Part shown: positions 1 to 9,655 of the stretch, in pieces | How positions within the stretch are numbered: the stretch's first letter is position 1 | Layout: each line of letters begins with the position of its first letter | NCBI RefSeq assembly: GCF_002927045.1 | Contig: NZ_PRDW01000004.1 | Location: forward strand, 62,001-126,000 | DNA length: 64,000 nt | Reading direction: 5' to 3' | Source: Mycetohabitans endofungorum | Lineage (GTDB): Bacteria > Pseudomonadota > Gammaproteobacteria > Burkholderiales > Burkholderiaceae | The notes under the pieces: generated by a model | Database searches by the model: none | Told to the model about the DNA's origin: nothing | The model's input: only the letters and a program-made list of their open reading frames with translations | Translations under genes and position numbers: made by a program

Positions 1-574
1 CCAGCGTGTTCGCTCGTGTGAAATCGAGCCCGAGCCGGGCTTTCAGGCGCTCAGTAAAGAATGTGAAGCCACCCGACACCAGCAGGGTTCGCAGACCGGC
101 GGCACGCGCGCCGTCGAGCATGGCCTGCGCGCCGGGCGACAGGCGCAAGCGCTGCTCGTACACGTTTGCGAGCACATTGGCGTCCAGGCCAGCAAGCAGG
201 CCGACGCGCTGCACCAGGCTCTCGTTGAAATCCTTAATCTCGCCGTGCATCGCTGCCTCGGTGATGGCTGCCACCTGCGCTTTCAAACCGCAAAAGTCGG
301 CGATCTCATCGATACACTCGATCGTGATCAGCGTCGAATCCATATCCATTGCGACAAGGCCAAAATCCGCGAGTCGGCGCGGTGGAACATACGCATAGTC
401 GAGCTGGTGCGTGCTACAGTATGCGGCGATATCGGCGCGTTGCGACGAACTTGCGTCGCGCACACGCAGCGCGTGCGTATCGAGGCGCTCGGCATGCGTG
501 CTGCCCGCCAACGTGGTCAGCAATCGCAGATGGTCATCGGTCAGCGGCGCGGCGCTTTGGATCACTAGATTCAT
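1..574 (-). CDS. serB: Phosphoserine phosphatase SerB, 3' part cut by window edge
   Basis: Hydrolyses O-phosphoserine to serine, the last step of the phosphorylated serine pathway in the cytoplasm. I translated the minus strand from the ATG at 574-572. The first 70 or so residues form the small N-terminal domain of SerB. They are followed by the HAD motif I signature MDMDSTLI and then by ECIDEIADFCG, both diagnostic for SerB. Further on, a region reading LLVSGGFTFFTERL matches HAD motif II. About 191 codons are visible; the remainder, including HAD motif III, lies beyond position 1. It is divergent from the exported-protein gene at 806. No disruption is visible in the part present. Confidence 0.93.
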   Translation of the reverse strand, partial: MNLVIQSAAPLTDDHLRLLTTLAGSTHAERLDTHALRVRDASSSQRADIAAYCSTHQLDYAYVPPRRLADFGLVAMDMDSTLITIECIDEIADFCGLKAQVAAITEAAMHGEIKDFNESLVQRVGLLAGLDANVLANVYEQRLRLSPGAQAMLDGARAAGLRTLLVSGGFTFFTERLKARLGLDFTRANTL

Positions 575-805
575 CGTTCTACAGGTGTCGGTCGTCGATG
601 CGGATCGGCGGCGATCCGGGCGGCGTGCGTTGCGGCAAAGCGGCTATTGTAGCTGCTCACGGCGCGGCATTGCCGTGCCGCGCCGTGCACCGGCGCGACA
701 TGGCGTCGCGCGGCAACGCGGCATGGCCACTTGTCGCAGCATGCGCGATGCGCGCTACGCAGGCAGATACAGGATCCGTCCCATGTATAGCCAGGAGGCG
801 ATAAT

Positions 806-1381
806 ATGATGTCAAGCCGTTTGTGCACCCGATACCGCGCAGGTATCCGCCGTGTCGCGGCGCGGCTGGGACCGTGGATGCTGCCCATGGCGCTCGCCGC
901 CGTGCCGGTGAGTGCCGCGGCGCAGCTGCAACCGTTGCCCGAGGCGTCTGCGCCGCAGGTGAAGTACACTGTCAAGGTGACATCGAAAACGTACGGCAAT
1001 GCGCAGCAAACGCGCGTCGTCCGCTCCGGACAGACCGATGACTACACATGGCGCATGCCTGCCCCTGGAGCGCCAGCATCGGTGCCGCGGCGTTGCCCCG
1101 GCGCGTCCGGCGTGCCGGTCGACGCCGCTGGCGCGCCGATCCGGCAAATCCAGCTCAGGCTTGCCCCTGTCGTTGAGAACCATGTGGCGAGTTTGCAGCT
1201 GTACTTCAGCGGCCACACAGTGCAGGGCATGTCAACCGTGACGGTCAATGGTAAGCCGTTGGCCTGTCCCAAAACAGTGTCGTTCACCCAAGTCACCCGG
1301 CTCTCGTTGCCGATCAATGGCAAGACCAAGACGTTGACGTTGTCGGACGGCACGCAGCTGTCGCTGTCCGCCCACTACTAG
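806..1381 (+). CDS. Exported conserved hypothetical protein
   Basis: I do not recognise a named family. The 191-residue product starts with a basic stretch (RCTRYRAGIRRVAAR is the approximate charge pattern) and a hydrophobic core around residues 24-40 ending at an Ala-rich site before AQLQ. This looks like a Sec signal peptide, so the protein is probably periplasmic. Two Cys (in RRCPG and LACPK) could form a disulfide. The C-terminal half alternates polar and hydrophobic residues in a beta-rich pattern. A strong AGGAGG at about 793-798 precedes the ATG at 806; a second in-frame ATG follows at 809. It lies between serB (divergent) and ybiT (same strand). Confidence 0.7.
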   Translation: MMSSRLCTRYRAGIRRVAARLGPWMLPMALAAVPVSAAAQLQPLPEASAPQVKYTVKVTSKTYGNAQQTRVVRSGQTDDYTWRMPAPGAPASVPRRCPGASGVPVDAAGAPIRQIQLRLAPVVENHVASLQLYFSGHTVQGMSTVTVNGKPLACPKTVSFTQVTRLSLPINGKTKTLTLSDGTQLSLSAHY

Positions 1382-1588
1382 CGGCGCGTGCCGCCGCGGG
1401 CCCCGCATCGCGACGGTTAGCGGTGGCTTCGGCGAGGTGCCCGTTTGGCCGGGGGACAACAGCCGCGCGTGCTGTGGATTGGCTGCTCGGACAGCCGGGT
1501 GCCGGCCGCGCCTTGGCTGGTCCCTGCCGCGGGCGCTGGGATGGTAAAATAATCGGTTTCTCCCGAATCCCGCCCTGAGGACGTCCCC

Positions 1589-3181
1589 GTGCTGTCTACC
1601 GCGAACATTACGATGCAATTCGGGCCCAAGCCCTTGTTCGAAAATATCTCCGTCAAGTTCGGCGAGGGCAACCGCTACGGGCTGATTGGCGCGAACGGCT
1701 GTGGCAAGTCGACATTCATGAAGATCCTTGGCGGCGACCTGGAGCCCAGTGCCGGTACGGTCATGCTCGAGCCGCATGTGCGTCTGGGCAAGCTGCGCCA
1801 GGACCAGTTCGCGTATGAGGACATGCGGGTGCTCGACGTCGTGATGATGGGCCACACTGAGATGTGGCAGGCGATGAGCGAGCGCGACGCAATCTACGCG
1901 AACTCGGAGGCCACCGATGACGACTACATGCGCGCGGCGGAGTTGGAAGCGAAGTTTGCTGAGTATGGTGGCTACACAGCTGAGGCGCGTGCTGGCGAGT
2001 TGCTGCTTGGCATCGGCATTGCGATCGAGGACCATAATGGGCCGATGAGCAACATCGCGCCCGGATGGAAGCTGCGCGTGCTGCTGGCGCAGGCGCTGTT
2101 CTCCGACCCAGACGTGCTGCTGCTGGACGAGCCGACGAACAATCTGGACATCAATTCGATCCGCTGGCTCGAGAACATCCTGAACGAGCGGGATTCGACG
2201 ATGATCATCATCTCGCACGACCGGCACTTCCTGAACCAGGTCTGTACGCACATGGCGGATATGGACTATGGCACGCTGAAGATCTATCCGGGCAACTACG
2301 ACGATTACATGCTCGCGTCGGCGCAGGCGCGCGAGCGGCAGGCCGCCGCGAATGCGAAGGCCAAGGAGCGCATTGCGGACCTGCAGGATTTCGTGCGTCG
2401 CTTCTCCGCAAACAAGTCCAAGGCGCGCCAGGCGACGAGCCGGCTCAAGCAGATCGACAAGATCAAGATCGAGGAATTCAAGCCGTCGTCGCGGCAGAAT
2501 CCATTCATCCGCTTCGAATTCGACAAGAAGCTGCACAACATCGCGGTGCTCGCCGAGCAGATCACGAAGAAATATGACCGGATGATCTTCCAGAACCTGG
2601 ACCTGTCCGTGCAGCCGGGCGAGAAGATCGCTATCGTTGGCGAGAATGGTGCCGGCAAGACCACGTTGCTGCGTTCATTGTTCGGCAACCTGCCGCTGGA
2701 TCATGGGCACGTGAAATGGGCCGAGAACGCGAATGTTGGCTACATGCCGCAGGACACGTCCGAGGCCTTTCCGGACGACGTGACGTTGACCGATTGGATT
2801 GACCAGTTCCGCCAGGAGGGCGACGACGAGACGATGGTGCGCGGCACGCTCGGGCGCCTGTTGTTTTCTGGCGATGACGTGAAGAAGTCCGTCAAGGTGC
2901 TCTCTGGCGGCGAGAAAGGGCGGATGCTGTGGGGCAAGCTGATGCTCGGCCGGCACAACGTGTTGCTGATGGACGAGCCGACGAACCACATGGACATGGA
3001 GTCGATCGAGTCGCTGCAAATCGCGCTCGAGAAATACGAAGGCACGCTGATCTTCGTGTCGCACGACCGTGAATTCGTCAACGGCCTGGCGGATCGAATC
3101 ATTGAGGTCCGCGCGGACGGCACGATCGTTGACTTCAGTGGCCGCTACGACGAGTTCCTTGCCAGCCAAGGGCTCGAATGA
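1589..3181 (+). CDS. ybiT: ABC-F ATPase YbiT-type
   Basis: Soluble ABC-F protein without membrane domains; the family binds the ribosome and modulates translation. The 530-residue length equals that of E. coli YbiT, and the N-terminus ([19 protein letters not shown]) aligns nearly residue for residue with it. There are two nucleotide-binding domains. The first Walker A is at residues 34-41 (GANGCGKS), with Walker [10 protein letters not shown]; the second Walker A is near residue 351 (GENGAGKTT), with LSGGEKGR and MDEPTNH. The linker between them is rich in Lys/Arg, as in ABC-F proteins. The start is GTG, preceded by AGGACG. The stop overlaps the next gene by 4 bp, so the two are probably co-transcribed and translationally coupled. 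Confidence 0.93.
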   Translation: MLSTANITMQFGPKPLFENISVKFGEGNRYGLIGANGCGKSTFMKILGGDLEPSAGTVMLEPHVRLGKLRQDQFAYEDMRVLDVVMMGHTEMWQAMSERDAIYANSEATDDDYMRAAELEAKFAEYGGYTAEARAGELLLGIGIAIEDHNGPMSNIAPGWKLRVLLAQALFSDPDVLLLDEPTNNLDINSIRWLENILNERDSTMIIISHDRHFLNQVCTHMADMDYGTLKIYPGNYDDYMLASAQARERQAAANAKAKERIADLQDFVRRFSANKSKARQATSRLKQIDKIKIEEFKPSSRQNPFIRFEFDKKLHNIAVLAEQITKKYDRMIFQNLDLSVQPGEKIAIVGENGAGKTTLLRSLFGNLPLDHGHVKWAENANVGYMPQDTSEAFPDDVTLTDWIDQFRQEGDDETMVRGTLGRLLFSGDDVKKSVKVLSGGEKGRMLWGKLMLGRHNVLLMDEPTNHMDMESIESLQIALEKYEGTLIFVSHDREFVNGLADRIIEVRADGTIVDFSGRYDEFLASQGLE

Positions 3182-4206
3182 GCGTGGACGCGGCGTATCG
3201 CAGACGGCCCACGGTCGCTGTACTGGCGACCGGTGGCACGATCGCCGGCGAGGCGGCCGACGCGGCCCGCACCGTCGGCTACAAGGCCGGCGTGGTTGGC
3301 GTGGACCGGCTGCTGGCCGCCGTGCCGGCGCTGGACAGCGTTGCGGCGATCCGTGCGGAGCAGGTGGTCAACATCGATAGCAAGGACCTCGACGATGCGC
3401 TATGGATCACGCTGGCGCGCCGCGTCAATGCATTGCTCGCGCAGGACGACATCGACGGGCTCGTGATCGCGCATGGCACCGATACGCTGGAGGAGACGGC
3501 GTATTGGCTGCACTTGACCGTGGCGAGCGCGAAACCGGTCGTGCTGACCGCGGCGATGCGCCCGTTTACCGCATTGTCGGCCGACGGCTCGCTGAACCTG
3601 CTCAATGCGGTGACGCTCGCCGCGCGTCCGGATGCGGCAGCGCGCGGCGTGCTAGTCGCGTTCGCGAACCGGATCCATGGCGCACGTGACATCACGAAGG
3701 TCAGCACGTATGCGGTCGACGCATTCGCGTCGCCGGAAAGCGGTGTACTAGGCTGGGTCCAGGATGGGCGAGTTGAATTCCAGCGGCGCGTAACGCGCGC
3801 GCATACGATTGAATCGGTGTTCAAGCTCGACGCTATCGATACGCAGCACTCGCTGCCGGCGGTCCAGATCATCATTAGTCATGCCGGCGCGTCGCGGGTG
3901 GTTGTCGACGCGCTGGTCGGCGCCGGCGTGCGCGGTATCGTCGTTGCTGGAACTGGCAATGGTTCGATTCACGCGACGTTGCAGCAGGCACTGGCCGATG
4001 CGCGTGCGAGCGGCGTCGCGGTGGTGCGCTCGTCGCGTGTCGGCTCTGGGCACGTGATGCGCAACGGCGCTGCGCCGGATGACGCGCTGGGCCTGGTCAG
4101 CGCCGGCACGCTGAATCCGTACAAAGCACGCGTGCTGCTGATGCTCGCGCTCGCGCACGGCTGGAGCGAGCCTGCGACGCTGCAGAGTCTGTTCGACCAG
4201 TACTGA
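3178..4206 (+). CDS. L-asparaginase
   Basis: Hydrolyses L-asparagine to aspartate and ammonia. The 342-residue protein carries both threonine-nucleophile signatures of the bacterial asparaginase family: ATGGTIAG at residues 17-24, and HGTDTLEET beginning at residue 99. The lysine-containing [12 protein letters not shown] segment is also present. The N-terminus has no signal peptide, so the enzyme should be cytoplasmic even though its sequence resembles the high-affinity type II enzymes that are usually periplasmic. Its ATG overlaps the stop of ybiT (ATGA). The family is certain, but I cannot decide between ansA and ansB naming, so no symbol is given. Confidence 0.9.
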   Translation: MSVDAAYRRRPTVAVLATGGTIAGEAADAARTVGYKAGVVGVDRLLAAVPALDSVAAIRAEQVVNIDSKDLDDALWITLARRVNALLAQDDIDGLVIAHGTDTLEETAYWLHLTVASAKPVVLTAAMRPFTALSADGSLNLLNAVTLAARPDAAARGVLVAFANRIHGARDITKVSTYAVDAFASPESGVLGWVQDGRVEFQRRVTRAHTIESVFKLDAIDTQHSLPAVQIIISHAGASRVVVDALVGAGVRGIVVAGTGNGSIHATLQQALADARASGVAVVRSSRVGSGHVMRNGAAPDDALGLVSAGTLNPYKARVLLMLALAHGWSEPATLQSLFDQY

Positions 4207-4510
4207 TTGCTGGCACGGTGCTGCGCTGAGCATGGAAGACAACCCGTCGGTGAGCCCTGAAGTGCAAAGCCAGTTGCGATCCCTGAATAATGGCACGCGC
4301 CGCGTCGTCATTTGAGCTATTTGAGCTTTTAGCCGCGTTCGTGGATTGCCTGGTGCGGTTCGCCTTTGCGGATGGAGCCAGTGAGCGCTTCCAAACCGGG
4401 CTATCAGGCAAGCACAGCATGCTGCCGGCGTGTGATCAGGCTGGATGCTCGACGGCGGCCCGACCGTCGGGGTGGAGCTGCCGCCAAGCACGGACGTGCT
4501 CGACTGACGG

Positions 4511-4568
4511 TAACCGATTGAAATCGCGCCAGAAACGTAGATAACCTATTGAAATTGCGCCAAAAAAC
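4511..4568 (+). repeat. Two tandem copies of a ~27-bp direct repeat, period 31 bp
   Basis: Copy one starts at 4511 (TAACCGATTGAAATCGCGCC) and copy two at 4542 (TAACCTATTGAAATTGCGCC). They differ at only a few positions and continue with AGAAAC versus AAAAAAC. Repeated subterminal motifs of this kind occur at the ends of IS21-family elements, where the transposase binds. No IS21 gene remains nearby, so the identification as an IS end is a guess. The second copy stops a few bases before the rpsF -35 hexamer. Confidence 0.45.
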
Positions 4569-4578
4569 CAAGCGCCGA

Positions 4579-4607
4579 TTGCGCTGATGGGGCAGTTAAG
4601 CTAAAAT
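4579..4607 (+). promoter_or_regulatory. Sigma-70 promoter of the rpsF operon
   Basis: TTGCGC at 4579-4584 and TAAAAT at 4602-4607, separated by exactly 17 bases, lie 64 bases upstream of the rpsF start. The position and spacing suit a housekeeping promoter driving rpsF-priB-rpsR-rplI. Confidence 0.5.
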
Positions 4608-4671
4608 TACTCGTTTCTCGCTTGCCACACCGGTTCGACGCTCGGGTGGCTTCTATCCATAAGGAGTGTCT

Positions 4672-5049
4672 ATGCGTCACTATGAAATCACGTTCATCGT
4701 GCACCCCGACCAGAGCGAGCAGGTGCCCGCGATGATCGAGAAGTACAAGTCGACGATCACCAGCCACGGTGGCCAGATCCACCGTATCGAGGACTGGGGC
4801 CGCCGCCAGTTGGCCTACATGATCGAAAAGCTTGCAAAGGCGCACTACGTCTGCATGAACATCGAATGTGACCAGGCCACGCTCGACGAACTGGAGCATG
4901 CGTTCAAGTTCAACGACGCGGTGCTGCGCCACCTGATCGTCAAGATGAAGAAGGCCGAGACTGGTCCGTCGCCGATGATGAAGGAAGTGCAGCGTGAGGA
5001 AGCGAAGAAGGCGGCTGCGCAGTCGCCGGCTTCCGAAGCGCAGGCGTAA
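4672..5049 (+). CDS. rpsF: 30S ribosomal protein bS6
   Basis: Component of the 30S platform, binding 16S rRNA together with bS18. The 125-residue product begins [14 protein letters not shown] and contains the bS6 core [15 protein letters not shown], followed by an Ala/Glu-rich tail of about 25 residues. An in-frame GTG six bases upstream exists, but the ATG at 4672 has AAGGAG at 4661-4666 with ideal spacing and matches the family N-terminus. It is the first gene of the bS6-PriB-bS18-bL9 operon, in which bS6 and bS18 are partner proteins. Confidence 0.97.
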   Translation: MRHYEITFIVHPDQSEQVPAMIEKYKSTITSHGGQIHRIEDWGRRQLAYMIEKLAKAHYVCMNIECDQATLDELEHAFKFNDAVLRHLIVKMKKAETGPSPMMKEVQREEAKKAAAQSPASEAQA

Positions 5050-5094
5050 CGTAGCGGGCAATATCAGGGAACAGGCGCAAGCCAGCGCACGCGC

Positions 5095-5397
5095 ATGTCA
5101 AACCGGTTGCAGCTCGTGGCGAGTGTCATCGAGCGCGATCCGGTGCGTTATACGCCAGCCGGCGTGCCGATCGTCAATTGCGTGTTGCGGCACGAGTCGG
5201 AAGTCGTCGAGGCCGGTGTCAGCCGCCGCGTCGAGCTGACCATCCCGGCGCTGGCCGCCGGCGACATCAGCAGTAAGGTGGCGGCATGCGGGTTGGGCGT
5301 TCACGCGCATTTCGACGGTTTTCTGGCCCAAAGACACCGTAACGCGAAAACCCTGGTATTTCACATCACAGCATTGCAGGATATTGGAAAGGACTGA
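5095..5397 (+). CDS. priB: Primosomal replication protein PriB
   Basis: Single-stranded-DNA-binding OB-fold protein that works with PriA in replication restart. The 100-residue sequence starts [21 protein letters not shown], with the conserved segment PIVNC and the late motif [10 protein letters not shown]. It is embedded between rpsF and rpsR as in most beta- and gammaproteobacteria. Two bases separate its stop from the rpsR start. Confidence 0.94.
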   Translation: MSNRLQLVASVIERDPVRYTPAGVPIVNCVLRHESEVVEAGVSRRVELTIPALAAGDISSKVAACGLGVHAHFDGFLAQRHRNAKTLVFHITALQDIGKD

Positions 5398-5399
5398 TC

Positions 5400-5675
5400 A
5401 TGGCTCGTCCCACTGGTAAGAAATTCGACAAGCGTCGTCAACAACAGAACCCGCTGTTCAAGCGCAAGAAGTTCTGCCGCTTCACGGCAGCCGGCGTCGA
5501 GTACATCGACTACAAGGATATCGAGACGCTGAAGGACTTCATTGGCGAAAACGGCAAGATCACGCCGGCGCGCTTGACTGGCACGAAGGCTCACTATCAA
5601 CGCCAACTCGACACGGCAATCAAGCGAGCGCGCTTCCTCGCGCTGCTGCCGTACACGGACCTGCACAAGGCCTAA
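5400..5675 (+). CDS. rpsR: 30S ribosomal protein bS18
   Basis: Small-subunit platform protein that binds next to bS6. The 91-residue product has the bS18 core [19 protein letters not shown] and the ending [14 protein letters not shown]. The ATG at 5400 immediately follows the priB stop, with GGAAAGGA inside the end of priB as ribosome binding site, implying translational coupling. Confidence 0.97.
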   Translation: MARPTGKKFDKRRQQQNPLFKRKKFCRFTAAGVEYIDYKDIETLKDFIGENGKITPARLTGTKAHYQRQLDTAIKRARFLALLPYTDLHKA

Positions 5676-5702
5676 AGCCGGCGTCGATCAAGGAGAATTC
5701 GA

Positions 5703-6155
5703 ATGCAAGTTATTCTGTTGGAAAAGGTCGTCAACCTCGGTAATTTGGGCGACATCGTTAAGGTCAAGGACGGCTACGCACGTAACTTCCTGATTCCGCA
5801 GCGCAAGGCCCGCCGTGCGACGAAGGACGCGATCGCCGAATTCGAAGTGCGCCGCGCGGAACTCGAGAAGGCGGCGGCTGATAAGCTAGCCGCTGCGCAG
5901 GCCCAAAGCGAGAAGCTGGCCGGCCTGACGCTGCAGATTACGCAGAAGTCGGGCGTCGATGGCCGTCTGTTCGGCTCGGTCACGAATCAGGACATCGCCG
6001 CCGTGCTCAAGCAGCAAGGCTTTGACATCGAGAAGGTACAGGTGCGCCTGTCGCAAGGTCCGCTGAAGACTGTTGGTGACCATCCGGTGCAAGTGGCGCT
6101 GCACACCGACGTGGTGACGGACATCACGGTGTCGGTGCTCGGCGAGCACGCGTAA
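5703..6155 (+). CDS. rplI: 50S ribosomal protein bL9
   Basis: Binds 23S rRNA near the L1 stalk and influences frame maintenance. The 150-residue length is normal. The N-domain [21 protein letters not shown] and [10 protein letters not shown] are the bL9 signature. They are followed by the long connecting helix rich in Ala/Glu/Lys and a C-domain with [21 protein letters not shown] precedes the ATG. This is the last gene of the operon, with a terminator about 30 bases downstream. Confidence 0.97.
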   Translation: MQVILLEKVVNLGNLGDIVKVKDGYARNFLIPQRKARRATKDAIAEFEVRRAELEKAAADKLAAAQAQSEKLAGLTLQITQKSGVDGRLFGSVTNQDIAAVLKQQGFDIEKVQVRLSQGPLKTVGDHPVQVALHTDVVTDITVSVLGEHA

Positions 6156-6185
6156 GATCGCTGCGCACCTTCGGGTGTCGCGTGC

Positions 6186-6220
6186 AAGCAGGATCCGGGT
6201 AACCGGTTCCTGCTTTTTTT
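6186..6220 (+). terminator. Intrinsic terminator of the rpsF-rplI operon
   Basis: AAGCAGGA (6186-6193) pairs with TCCTGCTT (6208-6215). A CCGG/CCGG pair extends the stem inside, and a run of T follows at 6214-6220. Confidence 0.8.
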
Positions 6221-6267
6221 GTTTCATGCCATTGCGTGAATGGCTGAATGACCGATAATCGGTGCCC

Positions 6268-7656
6268 ATGAACGCTTCAAATCACGATCCGCAACTTGAG
6301 TCACTGAAGGTCCCGCCGCATTCGATCGAGGCCGAGCAGTCGGTGCTTGGCGGTTTACTGCTCGACAACGGCGCGTGGGACCGAATTGCGGACTTCCTGG
6401 GTCACCAGGATTTCTATCGCTTTGATCACCGGCTGATCTACGAGCACATCGGCAAGCTGATTGCCACGTCGCGGCCGGCCGATGTGATCACGGTGTTCGA
6501 GTCACTGTCCACCGCGGGCAAGGCGGACGATGTCGGCGGTCTTGCCTATCTGAATGCGCTCGCGCAGAACACGCCGAGCGCGGCGAACATCCGCCGGTAT
6601 GCTGAGATCGTGCGCGACCGTGCGGTGTTGCGCAAGCTGGTGACCGTTGCCGACGAGATTGCCGGCGATGCGTTCAATCCGCAGGGCAAGGAGGTTCGGC
6701 AGCTGCTCGACGAGGCCGAGGCAAAGGTCTTCTCAATCGCGGAGGAAGGTCAGCGTGGCACGCAAGGGTTTCTCGAGATCGGGCCGTTGCTGACACAAGT
6801 GGTCGAGCGGATCGACACACTGTACCACACGGCGAATCCGAGCGATGTGACCGGCACGCCGACCGGCTTCATCGACCTGGACCGGATGACCTCGGGGATG
6901 CACGGCGGCGAATTGATCATCGTTGCCGGACGGCCATCGATGGGCAAAACTGCATTTTCGATGAACATCGGTGAATACGTCGCAGTCGAGTATGGTTTGC
7001 CGGTCGCGGTGTTCTCGATGGAAATGCCGGGCACGCAACTTGTGATGCGGATGCTCGGCTCGATTGGCCGGCTCGACCAACACCGGATGCGTACCGGGCG
7101 GCTGACCGACGAGGATTGGCCCAAGCTCACGCACGCGGTGCAGAAAATGAGTGAAGCGCAAATTTTTATCGACGAGACGGGCGGGCTCAATCCGATGGAA
7201 TTGCGCTCGCGGGCACGGCGGCTAGCGCGTCAGTGCGGCAAGCTAGGTTTGATTATTGTCGATTACCTGCAACTGATGTCTGGCTCGTCACCGGGCGAGA
7301 ACCGCGCGACAGAGATCTCCGAGATTTCGCGCTCGCTCAAGGGCCTGGCCAAGGAGCTTGACGTGCCGGTCATCGCGCTGTCTCAGCTGAACCGGGGCCT
7401 GGAGCAGCGGCCGAACAAGCGTCCGGTCATGTCGGATCTGCGCGAATCTGGCGCGATCGAACAGGATGCGGACGTGATCCTGTTTATTTATCGCGACGAG
7501 GTTTACAACCCGGACAGCCCCGACAAGGGGACGGCCGAGATCATTATTGGCAAGCAACGGAACGGACCGATCGGGCCCGTTCGCCTGACGTTCTTGGGAC
7601 CGTACACGAAATTCGATAATTTTGCTGGCGTGTCGACGTTCTACGACAGCGAATAA
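6268..7656 (+). CDS. dnaB: Replicative DNA helicase DnaB
   Basis: Hexameric 5'-3' helicase that unwinds the fork and recruits primase. The N-terminal domain begins near PPHSIEAEQSVLGGLLLD. The RecA-like domain has Walker A GRPSMGKTA near residues 221-229, and later IIVDYLQLM (Walker B) and the arginine-finger region RPVMSDLRESGAIEQDAD. There is no intein. I choose the ATG at 6268 (MNASNHDPQLESL) over the in-frame GTG at 6262 because the former matches the family; neither has a strong Shine-Dalgarno. At 462 residues it is full length and looks intact. Confidence 0.96.
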   Translation: MNASNHDPQLESLKVPPHSIEAEQSVLGGLLLDNGAWDRIADFLGHQDFYRFDHRLIYEHIGKLIATSRPADVITVFESLSTAGKADDVGGLAYLNALAQNTPSAANIRRYAEIVRDRAVLRKLVTVADEIAGDAFNPQGKEVRQLLDEAEAKVFSIAEEGQRGTQGFLEIGPLLTQVVERIDTLYHTANPSDVTGTPTGFIDLDRMTSGMHGGELIIVAGRPSMGKTAFSMNIGEYVAVEYGLPVAVFSMEMPGTQLVMRMLGSIGRLDQHRMRTGRLTDEDWPKLTHAVQKMSEAQIFIDETGGLNPMELRSRARRLARQCGKLGLIIVDYLQLMSGSSPGENRATEISEISRSLKGLAKELDVPVIALSQLNRGLEQRPNKRPVMSDLRESGAIEQDADVILFIYRDEVYNPDSPDKGTAEIIIGKQRNGPIGPVRLTFLGPYTKFDNFAGVSTFYDSE

Positions 7657-7821
7657 CCGGGATTTGTCTTTAACGTCGTTCATTATGCTCGCTTGATCGC
7701 GCGCGCCACCCTGCTGCTGCGCCGGGCCGCAGCAGCACGCGTATTGCATGTCGCGCAGGCTGGCGATGCCCAGGTACAATACTGCACTTTTGTGTCAGCG
7801 CCCATTACTTCCGAGGGATTC

Positions 7822-8448
7822 ATGTTCGGACGCTTCATGCCTACCGAAGGCAAGTTTTTCGAAATTTTCAACGCTCACGCGAAATGCATGGTCGACGCCA
7901 GTCTCGAACTCGAGCGGTTGATCGACGACTTGCCCAATGCGGAGGTTCACAAGCAAAACGTGCAAGCGAATGAGAAACGTGCCGACAAGCTGACGCACGA
8001 ATGTATCGATTTGCTGCACAAAACCTTCATCACGCCGTTGGACCGTGAAGAGGTCCATAAGCTGATCACGACGATGGACGACATCCTCGATTTGATGGAG
8101 GATGTTGCCACTGCGGTGTCGCTGTACGACGTGCGTGCGGTGACCTCCGAGGCAAATGAACTCGCGCATGTCTGCCGGCTGACGTGCGAGCGCGTGCAGA
8201 CGGCAGTGGGCCTGCTGCACGACATGAAACGCGCCAGTGCGATCCTGAAGGCCTGCGAGGAAATCGATCGTTACGAATCCGACGCGGACCGCCTGCTGCG
8301 CTCGGCGATGTCCAAGCTGTTTCGCGAGGAGGACGACGTCAAGACGCTGATCAAGCTGAAGGCGATCTTCGAGTTGCTCGAAGCCGTGACGGACAAATGC
8401 GAGGATGTCGCGAACATCATCGAAGGCATCGTGCTCGAGAACGCATAG
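7822..8448 (+). CDS. DUF47 (PhoU-like) phosphate transport regulator
   Basis: All-alpha PhoU-related protein. The family is nearly always paired with a Pit transporter and is thought to control its activity. The start MFGRFMPTEGKFFEIFNAHA is typical. The 208 residues contain the E/D-rich metal-binding helices (DREEVHKLITTMDDILDLMEDV, and EIDRYESDADRLLR). An in-frame upstream extension to 7693 lacks similarity and is not used. It lies 12 bases before the pit gene, so the two form an operon. Confidence 0.9.
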   Translation: MFGRFMPTEGKFFEIFNAHAKCMVDASLELERLIDDLPNAEVHKQNVQANEKRADKLTHECIDLLHKTFITPLDREEVHKLITTMDDILDLMEDVATAVSLYDVRAVTSEANELAHVCRLTCERVQTAVGLLHDMKRASAILKACEEIDRYESDADRLLRSAMSKLFREEDDVKTLIKLKAIFELLEAVTDKCEDVANIIEGIVLENA

Positions 8449-8460
8449 ACAGGGCAACTG

Positions 8461-9471
8461 ATGCATTCGATCCAACTTGCTCTATGGACGGTCGCGCTGC
8501 TGGTTGCCGTCGCGCTGATATTCGATTTTATGAACGGCTTCCACGACGCGGCAAACTCGATCGCGACCGTGGTGTCCACCGGTGTGCTCAAGCCGCACCA
8601 GGCCGTGGCGTTCGCAGCCGGCTTCAACGTCGTCGCGTACTTCATTTTTCATTTGAAGGTGGCGGCCACGGTCGGCAAGGGCACAATCGACCCCGGCATC
8701 ATCGATCACTACGTGGTGTTCGGCGCACTGGTAGGGGCGATTGGCTGGAACATCGTGACTTGGTACTACGGGATCCCATCGAGTTCGTCGCATGCGCTGA
8801 TCGGCGGCTTGGTTGGCTCGGCGCTGGCCAAGTCGGGGTGGGACGCGCTGAACGTGGATGGACTGGCGAAGACAATCGCCTTCATTTTCGTGTCGCCGTT
8901 GCTCGGCTTTGTGCTCGGGTCACTGTTCATGCTGCTCGTGTCGTGGTTCTTCTTCCGCACGCCGCCAAGCCGCGTTGACCGGCATTTCCGTCGGCTGCAA
9001 CTCGTGTCCGCGTCGCTGTACAGCTTGGGGCATGGAGGCAACGACGCGCAGAAAACGATCGGCATCATTTGGATGCTGCTGATCGCGACCGGCTACGCGT
9101 CGGTGAGCGCCGACGCGCCGCCGACATGGGTGATCGCCGGCTGCTACGTGTCAATGGGCCTGGGCACGTTGTTCGGCGGCTGGCGGATCGTGCGCACGAT
9201 GGGGCAGCGCATCACGCGGCTCAAGCCGGTCGGTGGCTTCTGCGCGGAGACCGGGGGTGCGATTACGCTGTTTATGGCGTCGTGGCTCGGCATTCCGGTC
9301 TCGACGACGCACACGATCACTGGCGCGATCGTCGGTGTCGGGGCGACGCAGAAACTGTCGGCCGTGCGTTGGGGGGTCGCCGGCAATATCGTATGGGCCT
9401 GGATCCTGACGATTCCGGCGTCCGCCGCGCTGGCTGCTGCCGGCTGGTGGCTCGGCCAGCGGCTGCTGTAG
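8461..9471 (+). CDS. pit: Inorganic phosphate transporter, PiT family
   Basis: Low-affinity phosphate/proton symporter of the inner membrane. The 336 residues contain the two duplicated PiT signatures, DFMNGFHDAANSIATVVS near residue 20 and GGNDAQKTIGII near residue 191, with about ten hydrophobic helices. The short bacterial form without a large central loop fits pairing with a DUF47 protein. The ATG follows the DUF47 stop by 12 bases, with AGGGCAAC between. Confidence 0.92.
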   Translation: MHSIQLALWTVALLVAVALIFDFMNGFHDAANSIATVVSTGVLKPHQAVAFAAGFNVVAYFIFHLKVAATVGKGTIDPGIIDHYVVFGALVGAIGWNIVTWYYGIPSSSSHALIGGLVGSALAKSGWDALNVDGLAKTIAFIFVSPLLGFVLGSLFMLLVSWFFFRTPPSRVDRHFRRLQLVSASLYSLGHGGNDAQKTIGIIWMLLIATGYASVSADAPPTWVIAGCYVSMGLGTLFGGWRIVRTMGQRITRLKPVGGFCAETGGAITLFMASWLGIPVSTTHTITGAIVGVGATQKLSAVRWGVAGNIVWAWILTIPASAALAAAGWWLGQRLL

Positions 9472-9500
9472 GCGCGGCTCAGACCACTGCCGCGCTGCCG

Positions 9501-9655
9501 CCCGCCATCCATCGGGATGAGCGCGCCGGTCATGTAACTGGCGCACGCACGGGCCAGCAATAGCGCAACGTCGGCGATTTCGTCCGGCCTCGTGCAGTGG
9601 CCCAGTGCAAGCCGTGGCTGGCTGCGCGAGCCGTGCTGATCGGGTGGCTTAGCGC
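9501..9655 (-). pseudogene. C-terminal relic of an SDR-family oxidoreductase
   Basis: Reading the minus strand from about 9614 gives a stretch with the pattern RPDEIADVALLLA, followed by ASYMTGALIPMDGG. This is the canonical C-terminus of short-chain dehydrogenases (substrate-loop helix, then TG..l.vDGG). There is no Rossmann domain and no start codon; the fragment simply runs into the 3' end of the NlpC gene. About 40 residues of a gene normally about 250 residues long survive, so this is a deletion remnant. Confidence 0.7.

Larger units (their letters stand above)
4207..4671 (+). other. Intergenic region upstream of rpsF with no recognisable gene
   Basis: About 465 bases between the asparaginase and rpsF. 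No ORF here has convincing protein similarity; the longest frames are compositionally odd and lack ribosome binding sites. Near the right end are two copies of a 26-27 bp direct repeat (4511-4568), followed by the rpsF promoter. The left part may be a decayed remnant of a mobile element, but I could not identify a transposase fragment. Confidence 0.5.
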
